DNA of 62,000 nucleotides from Phoronis australis (Eukaryota; Phoronida; Phoronidae), in NCBI GenBank assembly GCA_002633005.1, contig NMRA01000042.1, positions 1-62,000 of the forward strand, read 5' to 3'. Below are positions 33,324-44,000 of this stretch, piece after piece (positions within the stretch are counted from its first letter, which is position 1; each line of letters starts with the position of its first letter). The notes beneath the pieces were generated by a model that saw nothing but the letters and a program-made list of their open reading frames with translations, did no database searches and was not told where the DNA came from. Made by a program: the position numbers and the translations under genes.

Positions 33324-35659
33324 CACAGGTCTCACAACTTTGGCTTCAAAAAACATTTCAGAGGAAGTGGCATAGTTGACCTGAGTTCAGAATGCCCATG
33401 TCACTGAAATTTCAGCTTGCATTTCGAAATTTTAGGTGGCAAATGTGACCTAGAGCTCGTTATGTTGAGCCCTGGCATTAGAGAACTTGTAAAATTGTGG
33501 TAATTGAATATCTGTGTACTTTTAACTATGTGACACTTGATATTGTTTCTGTTATTTGTACCAAGAGGACTGTCTAATGCGTAAGGCATGCCGTGTTTGG
33601 ATTTTTACCCTCAAGAACCCTCATGCTTTAATTCACTTGTCCATGTCTTTCCCACAGGGAATTTGAGGACAGTTCCCCGGATATCTCATCTGCTGGATTC
33701 AAGTATGCTGTTGTGACTGCCATGAAGTCCCTGTTTGGTGATGTGAGTTTGCCTTGCTGATTCATACTTTTGTATTTCTTTTGCGTTTTCCTCAAGGTTG
33801 TGTCTGTAGATTATTAAACTCAGTAAAAGTATGTTATGTTTTCTGAAACTATTAAACCTGAAGAAGTTGATTTTTGACTTTTTAACAATCTTTCATTTAA
33901 TTGGATCATGTGACCATGTCTTAATTATAATTTTTATCTGAAGAGAAAGGTACATTGTTTGCAAACCAAAATTTATATTTGATGTAAATTGTCAAGATGA
34001 GATCTTAAAAAACAGTTATACGCAATATCCTTTTGTTTTTGTCTTATGCAACTTTCGTTTTTTCATGACAATCATGCAAATCACATTTTTAATAGCCCCT
34101 CATGTGAAGTAGAACATTTTGAAAACAATTCCTAACAGAAAGTTTGATGTGCAGTGTGAACTGATGGGGCTACCCTCATTGTAAATATTACATTAATAAA
34201 TAAATGAGTGAATCAAGCTTGCCTTTTCGGAGTTATGATGTTACAGAGTTAGCCAAATTTGGACATTTCTCTAGGGTTCTACGTAACTTTCTCATTTAAA
34301 GTTATATGAAATGTTGTCTAGGTAACACAAATATTACCACTGGACACCCCATGTTCTAGTCTGATGTACTGTCACCTTACTAACTGGTCATTTACAGGGA
34401 GGTGTTACAAGGAATAGAATCATAGAGTGACTGAACTTGAAATTTCCCTGCCTTTACTGTGGCGGCACCTAACCTGTCCCGTGATGACCAGCTAAATGTA
34501 ATAAATGACCAGATCAAAACTTATGCCAAAAATGTACCGTGCAATCAAATTTCATGGCCACACCAAAAGAATTAGTGGGTGGATATCATATCTGCTTAAT
34601 CAGACCGATTTTCATTTAGGAAGCATTTGTAGTCTTCTGTGCTGTGTGTACAGCAGGCCTCTTGTGGTATGAGCCTGTGACATCTCAGTTTCATGTCTCC
34701 TTTCGTAGAGAGTTGTGCTTTTCAGTCGGACTGGGCACTGTCATTGATGCGTGTACGCCATATTGGGCCGTCAAACGTTTATTTTGCAGACTGGTGCCAG
34801 CATACCCATAGATGTTCTGCGGTACAGGCAGGAAACATGTGAGGCTCTGCTGAAGGTCCCGTCAAGGTTGGTTAACAATTCTTCAAAGACACACATACAT
34901 TGCAAACATATTTATACTTAATCATATAAAGTCAAGCTGTTGAGAAAGCCCTGTTCATTTTGAGGTCCACTTAGTGAGGCTGTGATTTCTATTATACTTC
35001 ATTTAAAGCATAGTGGTCAGTCTGATTATCATGCAAAAATGTCAACTGTATCTCGGTTTGGTGAGAACCCCGTATTTCCCACAATGCATCTTTAAACTAC
35101 GAGACGTGTTACATTTGCACAACATGGTTTTGAAATTACTGTCAATTTATGCTGGTTTTTGATTTTTAGTGGCTTTGTCAAGTTATGGAGTGCCTTGACC
35201 CTGTTTGGCCAGTACAGTGGACACCGGTGCGCTTTCCGCGTCACTCAGGTGAGTGGTTAAATATGGATGCCATGTCATATTAATAATTCAAGATTGTTCA
35301 GGTGGAAATTCTGAGTGTCTAATATCTCCCATGGGGACGCAATGAAGGAAGTATTTCTCTAACCTAGGGGCCTAGTTACACTCTAGCTTTTGGGGTGTTT
35401 GGTCATAATAGGGCTCTGTTACTTGCTCTGAAAATGTCCCTGTTTAGTGTTGTTATGCTGCGTACCTGAGTGGCAAGTAGACTTTGCACTAATCAGGTGT
35501 CATTGTTCGAGTGATCTTGATTGGTCACCAAATATTTGCGAAAGCTCATTGGTTTTGTCTTCTTTCCTAGAGATGTCTGTTATTTCTTTGCTTCTGCAGG
35601 TGTCTCCCCATCTGATATCGATGGCAGCTAACAGTCGCCAGTATTTTGCTCAGGTTTGA
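30339..35659 (+). CDS. RPP14: Ribonuclease P protein subunit p14
   Basis: Five coding exons: 30339-30439, 33658-33742, 34790-34866, 35170-35248 and 35600-35659 (TGA). All are joined by GT-AG introns with matching phases and give 133 residues (human RPP14 is about 124). The ATG follows an acceptor at 30336, so an upstream non-coding exon is likely. Family text is clear and in order: FYYLKVCMEFED, AVVTAMKSLFGD, then SIPIDVLRYRQETCEALLKV, then SGFVKLWSALTLFGQYSG, CAFRVTQVSP, and a short C-terminus ending ANSRQYFAQV. RPP14 is an RNA-binding POP5/RPP14-fold subunit of nuclear RNase P (tRNA 5' maturation). Intron 1 (3.2 kb) holds a broken ubiquitin-protease copy. In vertebrates the RPP14 mRNA also encodes HTD2 downstream; no such frame is visible here. 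Confidence 0.93.
31466..32128 (+). pseudogene. Ubiquitin-specific protease (USP) fragment, frameshifted, inside RPP14 intron 1
   Basis: The frame opening at about 31466 contains the USP QQDAHEFLLWLL box, a Cys-rich zinc-binding pair (SCNNC and CPHC) and the fingers region, and ends at a stop at 31912-31914. A one-base frame change near 31881-31890 enters a second frame (31889-32128). That frame carries the His box (GGHYTCCVKS, then WEWINFDDSTV) and the C-terminal end of the fold, stopping with TAA. The catalytic-Cys box (GNTC) is not found upstream. The copy has no introns and lies in the same orientation as RPP14. It is most likely an intronless retrocopy or a mobile-element-borne USP, now inactive. 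A frame error in the assembly is the alternative for the shift but not for the missing Cys box. Confidence 0.75.
33277..33321 (+). repeat. (CA)n microsatellite
   Basis: About 20 uninterrupted CA units in the large first intron of RPP14. Confidence 0.95.
34075..34290 (+). repeat. Dispersed repeat, copy 2
   Basis: Same family as 22440-22740: 'aatagcccctcatgtgaa', 'acaattcctaacagaaagtt', 'gagttatgatgttacagagttagcca' and 'ttctagggttctacgtaac' in the same order. Lies in RPP14 intron 2. Confidence 0.4.
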
Positions 35660-35923
35660 ATCCATCAGTAAATATGCAGTTGAACAACCAGAGGTTGAGG
35701 AAATCCGCTGGTTTCCCCAGACTGTATGGTTAGGTACACAGCTGGGAGTACTGCAATGCATTTGCAAGTCTTCAAGGTGATCTACTTGTTATGGTGGATT
35801 TCTTCATGTAAGCATCGCCACGGAACTGAACCAACATTGAGCATAATGTGTAACAACAGTGACACCTGTGAGCACTTCTCTTGACTACTCATCGAGACAG
35901 TGAGTTTCAAAAGACATGGAACA

Positions 35924-35929
35924 AATAAA
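35924..35929 (+). terminator. Polyadenylation signal AATAAA for RPP14
   Basis: AATAAA 265 bases past the TGA stop of RPP14, in the right orientation (acaaataaagttg). Confidence 0.5.
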
Positions 35930-38083
35930 GTTGAACGTTACATGCCTAAGAAAGTTTACAGGATTGAGATCCTGTTGTCTCCATGTCTGGATGATGCTTA
36001 AAGCTTTTTGGTGATTTCGCCTAAAACTGGTTCTTTTTCTTACCATTGGTACATTTCCAAGGAAATAAGATAGTTATATGGACTTCTTGCTAAAACGTGT
36101 ACTGTCCTGGATTTGTTTTTATTGTAAACAAGTACCAACGTTTTGTTTTTGAAGCATCTAAATTAATCAAAAGATAGTAATTAAAATAGCAAAGTTACAT
36201 CATGAATTGGCTACTAGTGTAATTCATGTGGCCTGGGCGGAATTGTATAGAGGACAACTTTACGTAACCTGTCTGGTCTTGTGAATTTCAATATTTCATC
36301 TAATGGCTATCATTTTAAAGTTGCCAGACCCGCCTTTTGGTGAATAGGACCGTTAAAATTCGAATTTTAAAACACAATTTTTATTGTGTGTGTTTCCACA
36401 GTGGCGGATACAGGATTTCTTAAAAGGAGGGTCAGATCAAGGACTTTTTAAAACCGGGGTGTCCAAGTCAGCACTAGACTAGTCAGTCTAGATTTGATAT
36501 CACTAAATTCAAGGGAGAAAAGGGGTTCCGGACCCCCCTTGGATCCACCTAGTGTGTTACAGTGTTGAATCGTGATTCTTGTTCTGCCACAGCTGTTCAG
36601 AACTGCAAATCTAGTCTGTATACAGGCACAAACACATGCTTACATACAATGGCAGTTGTTGTTGTGTAAGTAGATGTTTTGTGTCAAATTAGGCGAAGTG
36701 GCTGAGGGAATGAAATAGCATGCGAGGGTGTGAAATAGCTTTCTCAGCAAGGAAGAATGTGTGCCAACAGGGCTGGTTTGTACAGGAGCAAAGAAAAATG
36801 GTGTGACACCCAAAATGTGGTGCTAGAGGAGGTAATATTTGTTTGTAAGAAGGGAACCCCATGTGTTGGTGAATAATTTTGGGGCAAGGGTAAGGAAGTC
36901 TAGGCATCTTACATAGCAGGCCAAAGCAGGGTGAGGTTTGAAGGACTTGGGGTCTAATCTGCTTAATTGAAACTTGACTTGAATATTCAATTGACCAGTT
37001 AAATGTACAATTTGAGCAAACTTACAAATTTGAGCTCTAATCATCACCATGGGTGGTTAAATTCCGAGTCTTAATTGTTTGTTGAGTTTAGAGATCAGAT
37101 ACTAGACTCTGGCTCTCTATTGATTGTTGAAAATACTGAAACACTGAGTTTTTTGTTTCACTCAGGTTTTTGGTTAAAACTAAATGTTGAGACTGCCAAG
37201 CATAACTGCATAAACTTGGGTGCAGGTAATACAACTGTGGCCAGTTCATTGCTGAAAAAATGATGTGCTTGGCTGTGGTGTTCTCTTAACAATTGTGATT
37301 ACAGCTATATGTTTGTTAGTACTGCATTCTAACTGGGATATTTATATCAATATCAGTTTACCATTGGCCATGCCTTGACAGACATTACAATCTAAAGGAT
37401 TTGTTAACAGCTGCAGTGTTTGGAAACCACTTGAAATTAGGGGTTGATTAGTTGAGAAGTGCAAGGGGTATTTGAGGACTAGTGCTTGTGCAAGTAGAGA
37501 AATTTAATGTGAAGGTTTGCAGGTACCCTAACTTTTACATAGTTTTGGTTGATCATAATTTGCCATCAAAATTTGATATTAACCATTGTAATATTTTTTC
37601 ATGCTCGGGTTTTGTCATAAACCGCGGTAATTTCTAACAACTGAGCAACAGTGATGCAATGAATGTTGAGCATTTGGCTCCAGCCTAAAATCATATAAAT
37701 AAAACAAATAAAGGAAACAAAATGGGGATGCTGTTTTAGCTGCTCCTGTTGACATCTCAATTTTCAATCTGAGTTCTCTCATTCAACCTGACGTAGCCAT
37801 TTCATGAGCTGTCCGCTGGTGTATAGGTGACATTTGATGGATGCTTGAAACGGCAGTTATTCCTGTCAATTATTGAATGACGTCTCGATTTTCTTAAATT
37901 TTATATCATTTCAGTGAATTACTGTGGGAAACGAACAACTGGCTCTTGTTAATGGGGGCTCTTGTTAATGAGGCACAGACCGTGCAGTTTCATCTGCAAA
38001 GTACTACTATGTGATTTGAATCAGTTCATTTGATTCACACTATTTGTTACTCCTCCGTTCGCATAATACAGCTACCTTTGAAG
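35930..38083. other. Intergenic region between convergent RPP14 and protease gene A
   Basis: No coding family on either strand, and specifically no frame long enough for an HTD2-type dehydratase. Contains the MITE-like element at 36399-36554. Confidence 0.5.
36399..36554. mobile_element. MITE-like element with CAGTGGCGGAT ends
   Basis: Begins CAGTGGCGGATACAGGATTT and ends CCCCTTGGATCCACCTAGTG, imperfect terminal inverted repeats of the 'CAGTGGCGGAT' type common in non-autonomous hAT-like elements. At about 156 bp it has no coding capacity. Target-site duplication is not clear. Confidence 0.5.
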
Positions 38084-41000
38084 TTACACTCCTGCTTTTC
38101 TTCTTATCCACTTCCTGACGAGGCTAACGCGCGTGAACACGTTGGGTTGACCAGGAGTTGTGCAGTCGGCACTGCCCCATGACGTCACGCCTACCAGGTG
38201 GTATTTGCCTGACGCCTCGCACATTAGGGGTCCGCCGCTATCCCCCTGTAAAGGCAGATGCTACGTTTTCAAGGGTAATAATTATTGTATTTTACTAACA
38301 CAAACCCTTAATTCAACTTCTGCGGGTCCACTTTTCAATCCGTCGTATGTCCATCTCCCCACTCTTAAGATGAACTTCGATTAGGTGATTATTTCCAAAC
38401 TTTCACATTTTGCATCTTTATGTCTGCATTTCAGCTTATTTGCTTAAATATTTGTTATGGTGAATGTTCAATAGCCTTTCACATCCTTAACCTCGAGCTA
38501 ATTTATTATGCTTTGTTCTCTGATGCTGAAAATGGATATCTTGTGATGTTAGGCAATGCATTTTTGTGAGAGTAGCCTTGGACATGGAAAAAAACTCAAA
38601 TACAACATAATTATTGCTCGTGAAGATATTTGTTCTGTTTCATTACCATGATTTGCAAAATTTGATCTTACTTTCCCATTTCGCAACTGTTGAAAAAGGG
38701 TTTAGCGAAGTATGTGCACAATTATCAGCAAACTACAGTTTAGAAATAATTGATAAATTGCTTAAGTAACCAAAAGTTATATGTGTTTATTCCCAGAGGC
38801 TTTGGACTTCTGCTCAAGTGAGACTTAATACTTTTTCAGAAATAGTTAGGTGGAGCTAGAACCAAATTTCTGCCTTGAATCTTAAGTCACTGTTCTGAAA
38901 CAGAGCCCAGAATTTGACTGGTCTTACTTCCTCAGCTCGCAGTTCCATACATGTATGTCAGCCTAAGACATGTCGTCGCCGTTGAGCTGTCAATGTTGAA
39001 TTCATAACCAAACTAGTGGGATTTGGTAACCTTATCACGCGAATCTGATCTTACATTGTGCCCAAATGAGCTGGGAACACGATGGCGCATTACACATGCA
39101 ATAAGATATGCACATGCACCAATTTCGAATTTGCAAGTTTAGGGCGGGCCTGCCAATTCCAATGAACTCTGAATTGTTTTTTGAGTCGAGTCATGAGGCT
39201 AAAAGGGAACTTATTCTGAATAAATTTTGCGTAGTTCTCTATGAGTTGTTGATTAATTTCACAAATAATTCAACATCAAAAAGTTAACTTATATTCTCTT
39301 ACGAAGCTCAAGAAATCACCCGCTTGGAGCGCTTCTTCTCGTGACGTAGTTGGTGGGGGTAAATTCAGTGTCATATTTTTGCGTACAGTCAAGAGGCGTT
39401 CTTCAAATTGTCGGAATACGAAATTTTAGTGTGAAATGTCTGGTCATCAGGGATACCTGTTTGAGCCGATGCAACATAAAATGATACCCAGTCGTCGTCA
39501 TCGTCAGACGAAAATTAGCCGGTGCAACCAGTCCGTATCAACAATTTACACTGGTGTGACTGTGGGCAGTGTGGACTCCAAACACCCAGCCAGCAGCCAG
39601 CTTAAACTGGTTAAAAATAATCACCGAGAAACCAAAACTGTACTTATGTAGATCGGTTAAGAATGACTATTGTGTAGAAGAGTATTTACGTCTGCCGGTG
39701 TCTCAGAGGTCCGCCATAGCTCGATTGAGAGCAGGTATTCTACCATTACAGGTTGAGGTGGGGCGGTACTTCGGAATTCCTGTGAATGAGCGAATTTGTC
39801 GTGTTTGTAAAAACGGAATTGAAGATGAAGTTCATTTCATTTTTAACTGTGAAAAATATATTCACATTCGACCATACTTTATACGGGATTCTGCCCTACC
39901 TCAAATATTCCAAAATAACTTGAAAGGTCTAGCGAAATTCATTCAAGAAGCTTTGCAGGTTAGAAGTAATTGTTTGTTTGTAAACTAGTCTGAAGTGGTT
40001 ATATTTGAGCTTGTGCAATATCTTATCTAATGATTTAATTATTATTGGGTGACTGAGTAAGCCCATTGAGGCTAGGGGTTGTGGTGAATATTCTGTCTTT
40101 GATATTGTATTTACTGGCACCTTTATGTCACTATAATAAATAAATATAATAATATACTCAGTTTTGTGAACTTGAAGGGTTGGATAGTTACCGACTATAG
40201 CTGTATGAAGACTATCGTACCACTGTGTGTTGAGCTTTGTTAGATCCCAAAATTTCACACAGCCCGTTGACTACCCAGGTATAGTTAACGTTAGCCTTGG
40301 TACAAAGCTGTATACGTAAATATACAGCTTTGCACCTGTGTGGGTAAAAAAGTGGTAAGATAAAATCTGACACAAAATTGGTGTCATTAAAAACTGCAAT
40401 GTTCCTTGAGTAAACTAAGTTATTTAACGGTGTTGAAAAAAATGGCGTTCTACAGTTATTCTGCTGCTAAAGTTGTGGAGCGATCTTTAGCGACGGCTTT
40501 CGGCGACATGAAATATTGCGTCACCTATTTGCCAGTTTTTTTTTTCGCCGATTCTTCAATCAACTGTTCTTCTTTCACGAGGTTGCGTACACGTCACAAC
40601 AAATTATCAGAACTGGTTTCATTTCATTATAAGTATTTAGAATTTTGATCCCGAAAAACCGAATTTCAGAAGAAATTTGCTGCTGCCAAGAGATGTCGCA
40701 AAAATTTAGGGAATGGCGCGTGCGCGTGACACGAGCGTATTGTTTTCAAAACGACGACATACTTTTCATTATTAGAAATGGCGGAGAGTTACGCAAGAAA
40801 ACGACGTTTATTGCATTATTTTTCACTTAAACGGCTGTAACGGGCAAGGTGAGTGTCGGTTGATTCCCAGATTTTGCATGCACCTCGTCCAGTCTTTAGC
40901 TTTTATTAATTACATGTTGATACAAGTTTCACAGCGCGGTGACGAGCAGAACTACCCTGGCTGTGTGCAATTTCGGGGTCTACGGAAGAAATACACACTG

Positions 41001-44000
41001 TGGTACCTAGCTCAGTGTATTTTGACGACAGTACCTAGCTGTATTTTGACGACAGTCGTCATACAGCTAGCTGGCTGGCTTCATGTAAGTTAACGTATCC
41101 TCGTTACCTCGTCGTAAACTTGCATCAACCTGTAGAACTAACGGACCGGCAGGCGTGCATGCAAAATCTGGTAGTCAAACGACACTCGCCTTGTTCGTTG
41201 TAGCCGTTTAAGTGGAAAACAATCAAATAAACGGCATTTTCTAGCATAATTCTCCACCCTTTGTAACTAAGAAAATTGTGTCGTACGTTTTGAAAAACTG
41301 CACGCTCGCCGTGGCTCGGCGCACGCGCCATTTCCTAAAACTTGCGACGTCTTTCGGGAGATGATGACAGCTTCGCAGCAGCAAGGTTTATTCTAAAATT
41401 CATTTGGCTGGTATTAAAATACTAAAAACTTGTAGCGAAACGAAACATGTTATAAAAATTTGTTGTGACATGTACGCAAACTTGTGCTGGCAGCAGCGAA
41501 GAACAGTTGATAAAAAAGAATCGGGTGGGGGAGGAAGAAACTGGTAAAGGTCAGGTGACGTAATCGCCAAATGCCGACTCACGAGAACGCTTAAAAATTT
41601 TAACAGCAGCCGATTAGCGACCGCCAACTTTTCCAACACGGTAAAAAAGTTAGTTTAGGCCTACTTAAGGATGAGAGTACTGTTAATGATACTAATTTTG
41701 AGTCGGATTTTATTTGTCTATTTATTTTACCCATATCGGCGCAAACCTGTATGTTTAGTAGACAGCTTTGGGTCAAGGATTGGGCAACCCTGCGATGGTA
41801 TGCTATGACCATTCCTTTAGAAGACACCCCTTCGGAGAGATCGAACAACCAGGAGCCATACAAAAAGGCATGGCGAATCTTTTACAGCACAATGACAAAC
41901 AGTAAAATATAAGAATGGTTGATACAATTATAAAATACGATGTAAACTCTTCCCATGGCACAGCAATGTGATCAGCAGTCGAGGCCCGGTCACCAACACG
42001 TCACTGACATATCAGCCAATCAGCGATCGCTGTCAGGATTTCAGTTTGTTGGCAATAACTATGAATGAGTTTTGTTTAACGCGCAACTCAGGCACAGGTG
42101 AGATTTATTTGCACATGTATGTTAGAACTGGTTATAACTGCTGCATTATTATTACTACAGTGCCCTCTTAAGTGCCGTAATTAACTTGTTAACTTTGTTT
42201 TGTGGCTGCTGATCAGTTAAGTGCAGCCTGACTGAGATGGCCTTACTGGCCTCATGCATGCATATGTTTATTTCTTTAAATAAAGAGGAAGACCAGGTGG
42301 TACACCTTTTGAATGGTTTGAAAACAAAGTTTTTCTGGCTCGGACTTCTTGAGCCGGGACCTTCATTACCGGTAAGGATGCGTTCGCACCTGCACCCCCT
42401 TGACCACGGGTGTGTTTTGGTTGCTAACTTCAAGTCGCATTTAATTCCATTTATTTTTTTGAATGAATTGACAGTGAAAACTCAATATTAGATTTCAATT
42501 GTACAATCATTCTCAGCATACCTCTTCACACTACGAGCTGTGAAAAAATCCAATATAAAGTAAGATACTCGGCCATGCAGAGGCACAGCGTTCTGTGAGG
42601 GCGTATCACCACTCATGACAGCGCTAAACTGACGTTTTTGGCACGCGGTGGAAAGGAGTGAAATTGGAGGTGGAAGCCTAAAGCTGGCGACGATTTGGCG
42701 AAGTATAAATTAGCAAAGACTGCACTTGACTGTCAAGGGGGCGACAGGCGGCAGCGAAATGTCAGTGGCACCGGACTGTTATATCCTGACAGGCAGTGCT
42801 TTTCCAAGATACGCTAGATATGAAAACTCGCGTAACAACATACCCTACACGTGCCACGAGTGCCGTCACCAAAACACACCATTCCCTTGTCTATCCTTCC
42901 CGGCCAGGCTGCCTTGCAGTATGTAGTGCTCACAATTTTACCATGCAGCTGCTGAAGATGAAATCGATCGCCCGTCCCTGAAATGCAACCCAACGATATA
43001 GAATATTTTAAGTACGTCGAGACGATATTAAATGTTACAATCACATGGGCGGCTCAGCTCTGAAATAAATGGGGCTATGGCCCCTCAACCCCCTATGGTG
43101 CGCGCTGCCCATCCCCGATGGCCGGCGCAGCACTGAAAAACAGTAGGTGGGGGCTATATCCCCCCGCAGCCCCTATAGTGGAGATATAAAAGGAACGAGT
43201 CATAGTTGACAAAATAATGGAATTTGTTTTGACAACGACAGACTGACCGACTTTTGGGCGGGAATTGCGGGTAAAAATTGACCAAGGCTGCCTAAGCGTC
43301 CTACTCCTGTTGTAGGCATGCGCAGAATGTATATCATTAGGCCGATGAGAGATAACTACATTGTATATATACCAATGCGTGGTTATGAGTTTACTTGCCC
43401 ACATTCTCGTTCGTCTTGGCGTAACTTGATTACGCTCGAAACGAATGTATATCAACATATTTCATAGCCACATCCGTCTTTACTGTACATGTATATATTC
43501 TTTGTAGCCACTGCGAAGAGTAGGCTACTTCCTACATGCAATATTTGGTCGCGTGTAGCGTTGTTGGTTGTTCCAATAGAAATTAGTTGTAAACCAACTA
43601 CTACAGTGTAGGCTTGAAGTGTTGAACCCTCATAAAGGAGTCATAACCGTTTTTTGGTTAAAGTACGATTTTCAGGTTATTTTAGATAAATTTTCAAATT
43701 ACGCCAATACCCCGGGTTCTAATTCATTGTGTATCCGTCTCTCCGGAAGTGAAATTCAAGGTCCGAATCATTTACCGGCATCGTTTCAATGCACTGCGAA
43801 CTCTGTTTTGCATCGGATGCAATTCCAGATACCGTTGAAGGTACTGAAAGCGATGACAACTTTTGATCGTAAATTACATTCTGAGTACGTAGAACACGAA
43901 CTCCTCGCAACTTTGCCTACTGTATGATCAGAAAATACGTTTCATAATACAACTTAAGCATCTTACGGTCTGTTGTCCTGGCTTACCATGAGTAAGTCCC

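Noticed and set aside
40406-41331. Pairs of 60-80-codon frames on both strands
   Set aside because: They lie in the arms of the foldback and mirror each other; no family motif.
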